This document shows positions 1 to 8,704 of a DNA stretch of 13,950 nt, in pieces; within the stretch, counting starts at the first letter, position 1, and each line of letters starts with the position of its first letter. Source of the stretch: Thermoplasmata archaeon (GTDB taxonomy: Archaea; Thermoplasmatota; Thermoplasmata; Thermoplasmatales; Thermoplasmataceae). The position numbers were made by a program, and so were the translations under genes. The stretch spans positions 1-13,950 of the forward strand of contig JAKARU010000012.1 in NCBI GenBank assembly GCA_021819225.1. The letters run 5' to 3'. Under the pieces are notes generated by a model. It did no database searches. It saw nothing but the letters and a program-made list of their open reading frames with translations, and was not told the origin of the DNA.

Positions 1-1035
1 CTGGTCCCTGATGATCCTGCATTCACTTATTGTTCTTGATGCAGTCAGGATTCCATACCCTCGCATTACAATTATTGTCGGATATGGATCGTGCATCTTG
101 AACCCATTTACGTATTCACTGTATTCCTTCTCATATTTATTCTTGAATTTTTCAATCTCCTCTGGATAGTTTTTTTCATCCTTAAGATAGAGGTAGTCGT
201 ATTTTGTCCTTATCAGCATATCCGGTGTGGCAGGACCACTTTCCACGAATACCTCCGCCTCCCTGGATCTGCTTATAGCCAGGGCTTGCTCACCGGTATC
301 CACGAAGACTGTCTTCCTGTATTTTGACGAAAGAATACCTCTTATTTCAGGGATTATTCTGCTGAACGTGCTGTCTTTATCATATATTGTTTCCAGATCA
401 ATAGAGCCAAGTTTATCGCTGATGTATTTTTTTGCTCTTTCTACTATCCGTATATGCTTACCATAACTCTCTTCTGCAGTCTCGCCGAATGTAAAGAGGC
501 CGTGTTTTTTGAGTACAATTCCCTCTACGTCTGGCGTCATCACATTCATTATCTTGAGTATTTCCCTGGCAAGGGTGAAGCCCGGTGGAATATATGGGAC
601 AACAACAACATTTCCAAGTATTTTCTTGATATCGCTATCCTGCATTGAAGAATTTGTCAGCATAAGGATAAAATCAGAATGTGTATGGTCAACAAATGTA
701 TAAGGAATGAATGCGTGGAGAAAGCTTTCTACAGATGGAGCCGGTTCTGAAGGATCCAGCATGCTCTTCCTCAGGTAGTCCATCATTTCAAGATCACTCA
801 TCCTCTCAATGTCCTTTGCCAGAGTCAGATCCTCCATTCTCAGGCCAGTGAATCCTTTCTCATTTATAGTGGCCATATCAGACCCACTTCCTTTCACTCT
901 CAAGGTTTTAACTTCTCTTCCTGCATGGTCAATTTCCACAACCTTAACACTTGCATTTCCGCCGCCATGAAGAACAAGGTCCATGTCACTACCAAGCTTC
1001 CTGGCTGTCACAATCCTGTCATTAATCATTGTCAT
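1..1035 (-). CDS. Class II aldolase / short-chain dehydrogenase-type protein (N-terminal 345 residues, runs off the window)
   Basis: The minus-strand frame is open from an ATG at 1035 to the left edge, so the 3' end of the gene is missing. The 345 visible residues match the class II aldolase/adducin fold. A glycine-rich HGGGNASVK segment lies at residues 23-31, a DHTHSD zinc-ligand motif at 116-121, and a third-histidine motif KKHGLFTFGET follows. The arrangement resembles the long 'rhamnulose-1-phosphate aldolase/alcohol dehydrogenase' family (COG3347 type). In that family an N-terminal aldolase domain is followed by a Rossmann short-chain dehydrogenase domain, which here would lie outside the window. 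The substrate is unknown; a sugar or sugar-phosphate is an inference. GGTGAT (1040-1045) precedes the start by 4 nt; a second in-frame ATG at 1029 is possible. The gene overlaps the end of leuS by 14 nt, so it is probably co-transcribed and translationally coupled. Confidence 0.83.
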   Translation of the reverse strand, partial: MTMINDRIVTARKLGSDMDLVLHGGGNASVKVVEIDHAGREVKTLRVKGSGSDMATINEKGFTGLRMEDLTLAKDIERMSDLEMMDYLRKSMLDPSEPAPSVESFLHAFIPYTFVDHTHSDFILMLTNSSMQDSDIKKILGNVVVVPYIPPGFTLAREILKIMNVMTPDVEGIVLKKHGLFTFGETAEESYGKHIRIVERAKKYISDKLGSIDLETIYDKDSTFSRIIPEIRGILSSKYRKTVFVDTGEQALAISRSREAEVFVESGPATPDMLIRTKYDYLYLKDEKNYPEEIEKFKNKYEKEYSEYVNGFKMHDPYPTIIVMRGYGILTASRTISECRIIRDQ

Positions 1036-3709
1036 TTCTATCACCTTCTATATTTATAACTGGCCTGCCCGGGAGGGGCATTTTATTGTCTGTCTCAATA
1101 AATACCCTTGTTGATATACTCCAGCCCGTGATTCTTTCCACGATTTTCTGGAATCTGGTCAGGGCGCCCGCTTCATCTAGTTCAAGGGAAAGTTTGTTTT
1201 GCATCCTCTTGATGGCCTGTATTGCACCTTTTCTTTTCACATTGTAGTCATTATGTAAAATCTTCTCTGCATCCTCGTACATTATCCTGTCTGCCATGAT
1301 TATCTCCACCTTTCTCGCCTTTATTTTCGTGACTTTTTCGATGGATCTTACATCAGCAATAATACCCTGGCAGTATTTCCACTCCCTGATAAGATTAAGT
1401 TCATCTGCGTTCACCCTGCTGTCGCTTAAAATACTTTTACTTACGTATCCTTCAAATCCAAACTTCTTCCAGAAATGTTCACATGTGTGGGGAATAACAC
1501 AGGATAGCATCTGTAACCAATCCCTGGAAATCTTCCTGGTAGCATCTGTGGGGTTTCCGCCCATGTTCCTTAACTCTGAAAGATCGTTCAGGACCTCATA
1601 AATTATCTCGATATATGCATCGCGCACAGATAATTTTTCCATTTTCTCTATGAACTTTTCATGGTGAAGAGCAAATTTTGAGAGGAATAACTCGTATTCA
1701 ACTCCTTTACATTCCCGTGATCCTGTCGAGGCTTCATCAAGCACTGAACACAGCTCTTCATATTTGTTCCTTATTACTGCAACATCCTTCTCGTTCCAGT
1801 CTAATGAAGACGGAACATCAGAATTTACAGCAACATACATTCTGAACAAATCGGCACCGTATATACGAACAACATCAAGTAGCGAAATGCCGTTCCCCTT
1901 GCTCTTTGATATTTTAGCCCCGTTGGATATAACCGTACCAGAGATTGTTATTCCCTTTGGCCAGTATTGATTATTAAACAACGCTACATGATTCATTATG
2001 TAGAAGATAAGGTGATTGGACATGTGCGGGCTCGATGTAATCCTCTGATCAACTCCGTACCAGTACCTGAATTCCTCAGCGGCTTCTTTATATTCAGATT
2101 CGGCAGGATTTGGATTTGACGCATCAAAAATCATATCAAAAAAGTCATCATTCAGCTGGTTTGCATCCCTTATGAATGGTGACATGGTATAGAATGCGGG
2201 ATAAATTGTAGAATCTGAGAGAGATTCTATGACCCAGCTCCTGTCCATTGGCAATTCTGTCCCGAGTCCCCTTCTTCTTGCACATGCCCTTTCAGCAATC
2301 CAGTCAACAATATCAAGCATGTTCTTTTTGTAGAAATCGGGCTGGAAATCCATGTCCTTAACGTGTTTTCTGGTTTCTTCTTTCCACTTTTTGTTTGAAT
2401 AATCAATAAACCACTGATCATCAATCACTGAAACTACGACCTTTCCCCCATTTCGCGTCCTGGCCTTGCGTGTAGTCTCGAGGAAAATAAACGCAAGATC
2501 CTCATTTATGAGTCTTTTCTTTATTATTTCCCTTGCTTCCTTTACGGAAATTCCCTCAATTTCAGGTATCCCCTTCCTGACTTTGCCCGAGTAATACTCG
2601 TCCCTGTAGAGATCTGCATTGGCCTGTTCAAGATCCTGGTACTTATCCAGATATTCCCGTACATTTGTATTCTTGCCGCCAATTTCTATCATAGTATCCA
2701 TTTCTGTGGCAATTCCAAGCTTTTCCAGGTAATAATAATCCTTTACTGAGTGCCCGGGAACAGAATAAACGACCCCAGTCGCATGATCGGGATCTATTTC
2801 ATCGTTAAGGTACGCCTTCACCTTCTTCCCGGAAAGAGGGACATCATATTCATTCTCTATTATTTCACTCAGTTTACAATTCCCAATAATTTCAATTTTT
2901 CTGTTCTGATACGCATATTTTTCAGACGCTTCTCTTGTCATAACAACCTTCTTACCATTAATCTTGAGAATTACATATGTTGCCTTCTGGTTTATCCAAA
3001 GATTTGTTATTCCGTATATTGTTTCCGGCCTTAGGGAAGATGCTGCGAGGTAGAAATGCTTGCCCTTGAAAAGAACTGTAACAAATTCCTCAATAGAAAC
3101 CTTGTTTGTATCTCCATCTTCTATGTCGTCCTCTCCTACCGCATTCCCGTCCTCCGGGGAATACAGCACTGCATGGCTTCCCTTTGTCAGAAAACCAAGA
3201 GAATCAAGTTTCCTGAATTGCCATTCAACCATCTTCTTATACCTTTCGTCAACAGATCTGAACGTTCTCGTCCAGTCTATTGAATAACCTAGCGCCTTGA
3301 AATCCTTTATTATCTTATCTGCAAAGAAATCAGCCACTTCCTGTGGATCAAAGAATTTTTCTATTGTAGCCTCTACATTATCCTTGTTTTCATATTCTGC
3401 AATATATTTCCGGTAAAGTGCCACTGTCTTTTGGTCATTTTTCCTTAGCTTATCTGATATCGCCTCAATAGGTGTACCACTTTCGTGAAATCCCATTGGA
3501 AAAAGTACATTGTAACCCATGAGTCTCTTAAACCTGGCGATGAAATCAGCTATTGTATATGTTCGGCCATGTCCAACATGAAGAGGTCCGCTTGTGTATG
3601 GCCATGGAACGGTTATGAAGAATTTCTTTCTCCCGTCCTTCCTGGATACAAACATATCCAATTTTTCCCATTCATCCTGCCAGTGTTTCTCATCTATCAT
3701 TGGAATCAT
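1022..3709 (-). CDS. leuS: Leucyl-tRNA synthetase, archaeal type
   Basis: This cytoplasmic class Ia synthetase charges tRNA-Leu. From the ATG at 3709 it is 895 residues, in the range of archaeal LeuRS. The HIGH signature is HVGH at residues 44-47, in the archaeal context [18 protein letters not shown]. The KMSKS loop is KISKS at 599-603. The CP1 editing domain is inserted between them, with LRPETI at 226-231 and [10 protein letters not shown] at 311-320 followed by the conserved Asp at 324. The catalytic core also has [18 protein letters not shown]. The C-terminal part is the tRNA-binding helical region. The start at 3709 was chosen because its ATGA overlaps the pdaD stop by 4 nt and the protein then begins like other archaeal LeuRS. 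The frame extends upstream to 3781, where a GTG at 3748 sits behind a purine run, but that adds a Cys-rich, unfamiliar N-terminus encoded inside the pdaD 3' end. It is the middle gene of a three-gene operon. Confidence 0.97.
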   Translation of the reverse strand: MIPMIDEKHWQDEWEKLDMFVSRKDGRKKFFITVPWPYTSGPLHVGHGRTYTIADFIARFKRLMGYNVLFPMGFHESGTPIEAISDKLRKNDQKTVALYRKYIAEYENKDNVEATIEKFFDPQEVADFFADKIIKDFKALGYSIDWTRTFRSVDERYKKMVEWQFRKLDSLGFLTKGSHAVLYSPEDGNAVGEDDIEDGDTNKVSIEEFVTVLFKGKHFYLAASSLRPETIYGITNLWINQKATYVILKINGKKVVMTREASEKYAYQNRKIEIIGNCKLSEIIENEYDVPLSGKKVKAYLNDEIDPDHATGVVYSVPGHSVKDYYYLEKLGIATEMDTMIEIGGKNTNVREYLDKYQDLEQANADLYRDEYYSGKVRKGIPEIEGISVKEAREIIKKRLINEDLAFIFLETTRKARTRNGGKVVVSVIDDQWFIDYSNKKWKEETRKHVKDMDFQPDFYKKNMLDIVDWIAERACARRRGLGTELPMDRSWVIESLSDSTIYPAFYTMSPFIRDANQLNDDFFDMIFDASNPNPAESEYKEAAEEFRYWYGVDQRITSSPHMSNHLIFYIMNHVALFNNQYWPKGITISGTVISNGAKISKSKGNGISLLDVVRIYGADLFRMYVAVNSDVPSSLDWNEKDVAVIRNKYEELCSVLDEASTGSRECKGVEYELFLSKFALHHEKFIEKMEKLSVRDAYIEIIYEVLNDLSELRNMGGNPTDATRKISRDWLQMLSCVIPHTCEHFWKKFGFEGYVSKSILSDSRVNADELNLIREWKYCQGIIADVRSIEKVTKIKARKVEIIMADRIMYEDAEKILHNDYNVKRKGAIQAIKRMQNKLSLELDEAGALTRFQKIVERITGWSISTRVFIETDNKMPLPGRPVINIEGDRNDND

Positions 3710-4254
3710 TCCAGGATCAGTACAGCGGCCGCAACAGTGGTTGTCCACTCCTCCTCCTTCAATACTATTGCAGTTGAGCAAATATTCCTTGTTTGGAGAA
3801 TTCTGTCAGTAAGGGTATATTCCTCCCTTTCTGGATTCCACCTTAACTGGTCCTGCTCGCCCATTGTGCTTGCTAGCATTTCAGCTGCAAGCTTTTCAGC
3901 AAAAAAACCTGCCTTCTTTTCCGTTTCTCCAAAACTGTGATGTTCACTTAGATATCCCCACTTGCTTCTATCTGTAGGAATTGCATATCCGATGGCAGAT
4001 GAAACCATCCTGTTAAGCTCGTTTGAGGCATTCCTAGCCAGGACAGTGAAAAGAATCTGGCCCGGGGAAAGGTGTTTCAGACCATCATCCCGCTCTATGA
4101 CTGTGGCCCCCGGTGGAAATATAGAACTCACGCTCACAATATTGAATTGTGCAATTCCTGCATCCCTGAGGGCCTCCTCAAATGATCTCAGCATTGTATC
4201 TCCTCTCCCCACACCTCTGGTAAAGAAGAGTTTTGAAGGAACTAAATTTGTCAT
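3706..4254 (-). CDS. pdaD: Pyruvoyl-dependent arginine decarboxylase
   Basis: The protein converts arginine to agmatine and CO2. Agmatine is the archaeal precursor of putrescine and spermidine, and also of the agmatidine modification of the tRNA-Ile2 anticodon. At 182 residues it has the usual family length. The self-cleavage motif [10 protein letters not shown] is at residues 40-49. By family knowledge the chain breaks between Ser43 and Ser44, and Ser44 becomes the pyruvoyl cofactor of the larger alpha chain. The conserved [13 protein letters not shown] segment carries the catalytic Glu, and the protein ends in the characteristic [12 protein letters not shown] region. The ATG at 4254 is preceded by a short leader and a TATA-like box about 30 nt upstream. 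It is the first gene of the pdaD-leuS-aldolase run, and its TGA overlaps the leuS ATG. Confidence 0.95.
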   Translation of the reverse strand: MTNLVPSKLFFTRGVGRGDTMLRSFEEALRDAGIAQFNIVSVSSIFPPGATVIERDDGLKHLSPGQILFTVLARNASNELNRMVSSAIGYAIPTDRSKWGYLSEHHSFGETEKKAGFFAEKLAAEMLASTMGEQDQLRWNPEREEYTLTDRILQTRNICSTAIVLKEEEWTTTVAAAVLILE

Positions 4255-4278
4255 TTCATCCGGTATATCTTACTATAA

Positions 4279-4295
4279 GATAAAAATATAATCTT
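4279..4295 (-). promoter_or_regulatory. TATA-like promoter of the pdaD-leuS-aldolase operon
   Basis: The minus strand reads AAGATTATATTTTTATC, an A/T-rich TATA element 29-37 bases upstream of the pdaD ATG (core 4283-4291). It predicts transcription starting within about 10 nt of the start codon, hence a very short leader. The same T-rich tract follows the archease stop at 4307 and may also help end the archease transcript. Assigned by position and composition only. Confidence 0.5.
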
Positions 4296-4306
4296 GGGGT
4301 GAGTAT

Positions 4307-4708
4307 CTAAACATCTAGCGTAATTTCTACCATTTTGGCTATATTTCCCATGGAAGCATAAGTTGCGGCCTTAGGAATATTAACCAGAGTTTGACCATTT
4401 TCCAGAATCAGAAAGTCAACGAGAACCTTCACTGTACTCTGCTCTACACTGACATTACATCTGTAAGGAATGGCGTGGAGAAGATCAAACTCAAAAATAA
4501 ACGAGTTAAGGAGGTCCACAGCCATTCTGTATATTTTTTCATTTAAATCAAATGTGTAACAGTGGGTCTCAGCAATATTGCCCTGTAGCTCCTGGTCTTC
4601 GATCATCAGGAATCTGAATCCAGACGTCAGTGAATTAAAAAGGTCGAAAATATCCTCGTAGGTGACTCTAATTGTAACATCGGCAGTATTATCGATCAGT
4701 TCAAACAT
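4307..4708 (-). CDS. Archease (RtcB tRNA-ligase activating protein)
   Basis: Archease is a small acidic cytosolic protein that helps the RNA ligase RtcB complete guanylylation and multiple turnover in tRNA splicing. This 133-residue protein has the family layout. It has an N-terminal HTADV-like motif (here NTADV, residues 7-11, with the conserved metal-binding Asp10). A central helix then carries VDLLNSFIFEFD, followed by the late segment NIPKAATYASM. The C-terminal LDV places the second conserved Asp at 132, the penultimate residue. The fit is clear, but the sequence is divergent: the usual His of HTAD is Asn. The gene has its own promoter upstream and lies 52 nt before pdaD. RtcB is not in the window. 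The function is known from the family, not from this context. Confidence 0.85.
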   Translation of the reverse strand: MFELIDNTADVTIRVTYEDIFDLFNSLTSGFRFLMIEDQELQGNIAETHCYTFDLNEKIYRMAVDLLNSFIFEFDLLHAIPYRCNVSVEQSTVKVLVDFLILENGQTLVNIPKAATYASMGNIAKMVEITLDV

Positions 4709-4740
4709 GGTAAAACAACAACCTGGTATGAGAATGCTAA

Positions 4741-4753
4741 AAATTTATAAAAA
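4741..4753 (-). promoter_or_regulatory. TATA-like promoter of the archease gene, in a T-rich tract after tes
   Basis: The minus strand carries TTTTTTATAAATTT about 35-45 nt upstream of the archease ATG at 4708, the spacing expected for an archaeal box A with a leader of about 10 nt. The tract lies 20-33 nt past the tes stop, so its T runs could also act as the U-rich terminator of tes. No strong ribosome binding site is visible before the archease start. Confidence 0.5.
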
Positions 4754-4773
4754 ATTTAGGGAAAATGGGTTAT

Positions 4774-6597
4774 TTATTCCTCGGGCTTTGAGGATGATAT
4801 AACCGGTATGGCTTCTTCAAGGTTAAGACCAATTTCGTCCTGTGAGAGTTTTCTTCCTATGCTTCTCTCGTAGAAGTCAATTATTGATCTCTTCTCTTCC
4901 ATTGTGTACTCCCTAAAGTACTTCTCCTTCTTCAGGTTCTTTCCAGTTCTCTCCTCATATGTTTTTGCCGGGATTGAATATTTCCTCTGGGTTGCATCTC
5001 TGTACAGTTCTGGAATTACGTTGAATGCACAGAAGGGAACTACTCTGCCGTCAGGCATGGCGTAATGTATATCACACCTTTCAACTCTGTCAACATCATA
5101 GGTGTAAGGATCCATGAAATGCATGAAGCCGACGAACATGCTCTTGTAATGGAAGGCCTTGAGACCATGATAATCTCCCTCGGTAAAGGCGTTGTATATC
5201 ATATCCTTGAGGCTGAAGTCCTTTGGAGCTTTCTCGTAATCCACGAATCTCTTCATATTCTTTAGAAGCTTTGCAAGTGAAGAAGCTTTTGAAAGCGTCT
5301 TTATGCTGGAGCCTTTAATCTCGTCAGATAGTTCTCCAATGTATTCGAACATTCCCCTGACATCTATGAACCTCGTTATCGGGGTTACCTTGTCGTCTTC
5401 TTTGAACAGATAGGTACCCATACCGCAGGCAAAGTGAATGGACAGCTTGTACATGTCCTTACCCTTGAGCTGTTCAACGAAGTTGGAAATCTTTGTCGTG
5501 GATGGAACTGTGAAGAAGTCTTCCCTTCCAATGAGACCATCTGTCTGCTGTTCTATTTTCTTGATGCATCCAGGTATGGTAACTCTCTGTTTCTCCCTCA
5601 TCCTGTCAGGCATTCTTCCTACAAGGCTCACCGGCTGGAAATTGACAGCCCTAACAGCATCTATGTTGTTAAGCCCAAACTTTATTATGTCACCAAGGTA
5701 CATATCGTTGATTCCACCTATAACTGTGGGAACAAGGACGACACCAAGTGGGGCATTCTTGTAGTTTTCAAGGGCGGCTGGAACTTCCCAGAAATTCTTA
5801 GGGTTTGATCTGGGCGTAGGGCCGTCAAAACTTGTGTATATAACATTTGATCCTGCCTCCCTGATCTTCTTCGGAAAGTCAGGATCGAATGCAGCCCTGA
5901 CACTGTTTGTGTTCAGCTGGATATGCTCGTAGCCTTCCTCTCTTGCTATTTTGATAACATCAAGTATGTCATCTCTGATTGTAGGCTCACCACCAGTTAT
6001 CTGAACTGCATTTGCGCCAACAGGCTTTTCGTTCCTCATTCTTCTGAGCATCATCCTGACCTGATCCTGGGATGGCTCATATATTGGCTCGTTCTCCTTT
6101 GCGTAGAAGAAACAGTACCAGCAAGACAGATCACAGCGGTTCGTTACAACCACGTTTCCCAATCCTGTATGTGACTTGTGCTTAACGCAAAGTCCACAGT
6201 GAGTTGGGCAAACAATCTTAGACTCCAGATAGGCCACATGGGGATTTAGTATCTTCACTCCTCCATCCTGCCATTTCTTAGCCTCTTCATACATTTCATA
6301 ATCTTCCCAGTATTTCTCTTTGGTGATTCCGTGCTCTGCACATTCCTTTATTAACTTGACTTCTCCACCGTTTTCATATACAATTGCGGGGATTCTCATC
6401 TGATCAAATTTTTCATCGTCGACACATATTGGGCAGAGACTTTCTGTCACTCTTATCAGGAGCATGTCATCATTCACAAGGTGTCCCATGCTCTGCACAA
6501 ACTCATCAACCGTCTTAAATGGCGCATTCTTGCTCAACTCGAAATCAGACGCAAATCTGATATCCGGGTATTTTTTCTTTTCCTCAATTGCTATCAT
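4774..6597 (-). CDS. tes: Tetraether lipid synthase (radical SAM, GDGT/caldarchaeol synthase)
   Basis: This membrane-associated radical SAM enzyme couples the phytanyl ends of two archaeol-type diether lipids by C-C bond formation, giving the membrane-spanning tetraethers that dominate Thermoplasmatales membranes. The 607 residues show the full cysteine set of the MJ0619/Tes family. A CPIC pair lies at 55-58 with C86 (rubredoxin-like iron site by family knowledge). CPTHCGLC follows at 130-137. The radical SAM cluster motif C-X3-C-X2-C is at C155, C159 and C162, followed by Tyr/Phe-rich residues. The SAM-binding GGEP is at 202-205, and further cysteines at 344, 391, 508 and 523 are candidates for the auxiliary clusters. 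The ATG at 6597 is preceded by GGTGAT (6605-6610) at 7-nt spacing. The gene stands alone, with gaps of 171 nt to pheT and 65 nt to the archease gene. Confidence 0.93.
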   Translation of the reverse strand: MIAIEEKKKYPDIRFASDFELSKNAPFKTVDEFVQSMGHLVNDDMLLIRVTESLCPICVDDEKFDQMRIPAIVYENGGEVKLIKECAEHGITKEKYWEDYEMYEEAKKWQDGGVKILNPHVAYLESKIVCPTHCGLCVKHKSHTGLGNVVVTNRCDLSCWYCFFYAKENEPIYEPSQDQVRMMLRRMRNEKPVGANAVQITGGEPTIRDDILDVIKIAREEGYEHIQLNTNSVRAAFDPDFPKKIREAGSNVIYTSFDGPTPRSNPKNFWEVPAALENYKNAPLGVVLVPTVIGGINDMYLGDIIKFGLNNIDAVRAVNFQPVSLVGRMPDRMREKQRVTIPGCIKKIEQQTDGLIGREDFFTVPSTTKISNFVEQLKGKDMYKLSIHFACGMGTYLFKEDDKVTPITRFIDVRGMFEYIGELSDEIKGSSIKTLSKASSLAKLLKNMKRFVDYEKAPKDFSLKDMIYNAFTEGDYHGLKAFHYKSMFVGFMHFMDPYTYDVDRVERCDIHYAMPDGRVVPFCAFNVIPELYRDATQRKYSIPAKTYEERTGKNLKKEKYFREYTMEEKRSIIDFYERSIGRKLSQDEIGLNLEEAIPVISSSKPEE

Positions 6598-6604
6598 TTA
6601 TTGA

Positions 6605-6644
6605 ATCACCTATTTCAAAATCATAGATTATAGTTAATTAAAAG
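6605..6644 (-). promoter_or_regulatory. tes promoter and ribosome binding site
   Basis: On the minus strand, CTTTTAATTAA (6634-6644) is a TATA-like element about 40 nt before the tes ATG. GGTGAT (6605-6610), complementary to the 3' end of archaeal 16S rRNA, lies 7 nt before it. Initiation about 25 nt after the box would give a leader of 15-20 nt that still includes the ribosome binding site. Confidence 0.5.
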
Positions 6645-6690
6645 TATTTTGTAGTTATTCTAACTAATAAATGCCAAATTTTAAATGAAT

Positions 6691-6701
6691 ATTGTTACAA
6701 T
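6691..6701. promoter_or_regulatory. Short perfect inverted repeat upstream of tes
   Basis: ATTGT-T-ACAAT, 11 bp with 5-bp arms, lies about 50 bp upstream of the tes TATA-like box in the 171-bp gap between pheT and tes. It could be a transcription-factor site, but such short A/T-rich palindromes also arise by chance. The rest of this gap shows no RNA gene or small reading frame that can be supported. Confidence 0.2.
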
Positions 6702-6768
6702 AGAAAATACAATAGCCAATTATTTCCGTCATTTAAGTTTCTATTTTGTTGTACCAATATATGATACT

Positions 6769-8358
6769 TTATTCATGTTTACTCTTTATGCATTTCAGAA
6801 GTTTTGAGAGGCTCAATTCAGCATAGGTTACAGGAAAATAAAATGTATATCTCGATATTACGCCAGGAGTTAATTCACCTATGTACCCTATGTTTTCTCC
6901 AGATAATTCAATGGTGCCGGATCTCCCTTCTATAAACTCTTCCCTGTTATCCCTAATTATCTCAAACCTGTTTTCAGTAAATGCCGAAAGGAATCTATCC
7001 AGATAGCCTTTTACTTCAGAATAATTTGCATGTCTTCCACATGTTGAAATGCCCAAAACCCTGTCCTGTATACCTCTGTTGAATACGTCTCCCACCTCGA
7101 ATATTTTCTGTGGAAACCCATATTGCATATTTCTCTGGTAAAATTCAAGGAATCCTCCAACAAGATCCTTTCTTAATTTTGAGTATTCCTCACTTTTAGC
7201 ATTAACTATGTCTAATGTTGAATCGCCATCTTCTTTTCTAAGTACAAAGTTGATGATCTCCTGGAAGCCAAGTTCAATCGAGACTTCCCTTGCCTTAGAG
7301 GTGAATAGATTCAGTACCTCGAAACTTCCAGTAAAATTTGAAGTGAGATCTTTTGCATTAATCCTGTTCAGTCCATAGGCCTTGATAAAATCTTCAGCAA
7401 TATCCTCGAAACCCATAACGTCTATCCTTTCGTCTGGAACAACAATCATGTTTGACCTGAAACTGTACCCCATTTTTTTCAGATTTTGTTTTACTTCCAT
7501 GGCACTAACTTCAATTCCCGCTATCTCCTGTATTTTCCCAGTTTGCAATGGATATTCGGTGTTCTTTAAATTCTTCAGTACATAACTTATGTCATTCCCA
7601 CCTGCAAATTCTATATTCCTACCCAACTTTCTAAAGTATCCAGTCGCAAGTCTCGTGCCCAGCATAAGGCCAGACATGCTTGGTGAAGTTACATCTACAA
7701 GTATGGATGTGGTCTTAGATGTAATTTTTGTCCTGCTGGAGTTGAACAAAGGTGGAATAGAAATTGGGCCAATGGAATCTTTTAGAGCACATATTTTTTT
7801 ATCATTTTCCCTTATTAACGCCAGTTTTCCGTACTGTATACCCTTATTGTGTTCATTTATTAGATGAGAGATTTCAGAATTCATTCCGTCATAGGTTTCA
7901 AATTGTTCACTAATGGAAATATTCTCATAGTCAAGGTCACCTCTGATACTCTCAAGATCGTGAACACCATATGCAAACAACTTTCTCTTTTTTCCGGCAC
8001 TTTCACTTAATTTATCAAGATAATCAACGGCATCATTTGAAATATATTTATTTTCCTTCTTTATTTTTACTTCAAAAACTGCTATATATGGTCTTATCTG
8101 TGGCTTATGATTTACGAGAATTCTATCTGTTCTTAAAATTCTCCCAATTCTGTTAGGCTTTCCCTCGAAAATATCCATTGATTTTATCAGGGACAATACT
8201 GAATAAAGATCAGGGCGATCAGGATTAAATTCTATCTTGACTTCGCCAGATTTTTCATAGCTAAACCCTATTACTCTTGAAAATTTGTTCAGTCTGGATT
8301 CCCACTCCATTCCCAGGTAATTCTTTAGAATATCCTCTTCTGTTCTGATTACGACCAA
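6769..8358 (-). CDS. pheT: Phenylalanyl-tRNA synthetase beta subunit, archaeal type
   Basis: This is the beta subunit of the (alpha-beta)2 class II enzyme that charges tRNA-Phe; it carries the editing and tRNA-binding modules. The 529 residues match the shorter archaeal/eukaryotic form, which lacks the bacterial EMAP-like N-terminus and the C-terminal RNP-like anticodon domain. In order it has the N-terminal VVIRTEEDILKNYLG segment, FNPDRPDLYS (44-53), a B3/B4-type editing region (about 120-240), a B5 domain (about 270-330, with VPDERIDVMGFEDIAED), and a catalytic-like class II domain to the end. The start is a TTG at 8358, supported by AAGGTGT just upstream and by family N-termini; the first Met would be residue 17. 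The gene begins 10 nt after the stop of the RHH regulator, so the two are almost certainly co-transcribed. The catalytic alpha subunit PheS is not in this window. Confidence 0.95.
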   Translation of the reverse strand: MVVIRTEEDILKNYLGMEWESRLNKFSRVIGFSYEKSGEVKIEFNPDRPDLYSVLSLIKSMDIFEGKPNRIGRILRTDRILVNHKPQIRPYIAVFEVKIKKENKYISNDAVDYLDKLSESAGKKRKLFAYGVHDLESIRGDLDYENISISEQFETYDGMNSEISHLINEHNKGIQYGKLALIRENDKKICALKDSIGPISIPPLFNSSRTKITSKTTSILVDVTSPSMSGLMLGTRLATGYFRKLGRNIEFAGGNDISYVLKNLKNTEYPLQTGKIQEIAGIEVSAMEVKQNLKKMGYSFRSNMIVVPDERIDVMGFEDIAEDFIKAYGLNRINAKDLTSNFTGSFEVLNLFTSKAREVSIELGFQEIINFVLRKEDGDSTLDIVNAKSEEYSKLRKDLVGGFLEFYQRNMQYGFPQKIFEVGDVFNRGIQDRVLGISTCGRHANYSEVKGYLDRFLSAFTENRFEIIRDNREEFIEGRSGTIELSGENIGYIGELTPGVISRYTFYFPVTYAELSLSKLLKCIKSKHE

Positions 8359-8368
8359 AATTTACACC

Positions 8369-8668
8369 TTAATCTTTTTTAATTGGATTTTGTGCCATGT
8401 ATTCCTTCAGAATTGTTCTTATCAGTTCTTCTATTGAAATGGCTTCTCCATTTTGAATCACAGAATTTAAATTTTCAACCATCCTGCTGGTTAATTTCAC
8501 CTGGACATTTTTCACATTGCTTTCTTGGTCATATTTTTCCAGGAATTCTTTAATCGCATCTCTGATGACTTCAGAAATAGTTTCGTATTTACTTATTTCC
8601 CTAATCTTCATAAGTCTGTCAAGGTCTTCCTCTGAAACTCGGATTGTTATTCTATATGGAACTGACAT
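8369..8668 (-). CDS. Ribbon-helix-helix DNA-binding protein with two RHH-like units
   Basis: A 99-residue protein from the ATG at 8668. Residues 5-46 form a CopG/Arc/NikR-like unit: strand YRITIRV, helix EEDLDRLMKIREI, then helix TISEVIRDAIKEFLEKY. Residues 53-92 look like a second unit: strand VQVKLTS, helix MVENLNSVIQNG, then helix SIEELIRTILKEYM. RHH proteins usually carry one unit and dimerise, so this chain may fold as a pseudo-dimer or build larger oligomers (inference). The frame extends to a TTG at 8692, but that codon lies only about 13 nt past the TATA-like box, upstream of the expected transcript start; the ATG also has GAAGGT nearby. It lies 10 nt before pheT, which suggests that it autoregulates the operon, but no operator has been demonstrated. 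The target is unknown. Confidence 0.8.
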   Translation of the reverse strand: MSVPYRITIRVSEEDLDRLMKIREISKYETISEVIRDAIKEFLEKYDQESNVKNVQVKLTSRMVENLNSVIQNGEAISIEELIRTILKEYMAQNPIKKD

Positions 8669-8704
8669 CTGAACCTTCCCAATAAGTGCCAATAATGTTT
8701 TTCA

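Noticed and set aside
3485..3940. A 151-codon open frame on the plus strand.
   Set aside because: It lies antisense across the junction of leuS and pdaD, both strongly identified, and its translation has no recognisable family pattern.
6598..6768. The 171-bp gap between pheT and tes as a possible small RNA or tRNA gene.
   Set aside because: No cloverleaf arms, T-loop consensus or G/C-rich stem were visible; it is A/T-rich with only promoter elements.
8666..8692. An upstream TTG start for the RHH gene, adding 8 residues.
   Set aside because: The TTG sits about 13 nt past the TATA-like box, so it would probably not be in the transcript. The ATG at 8668 has a nearby GAAGGT and begins right before the first strand.
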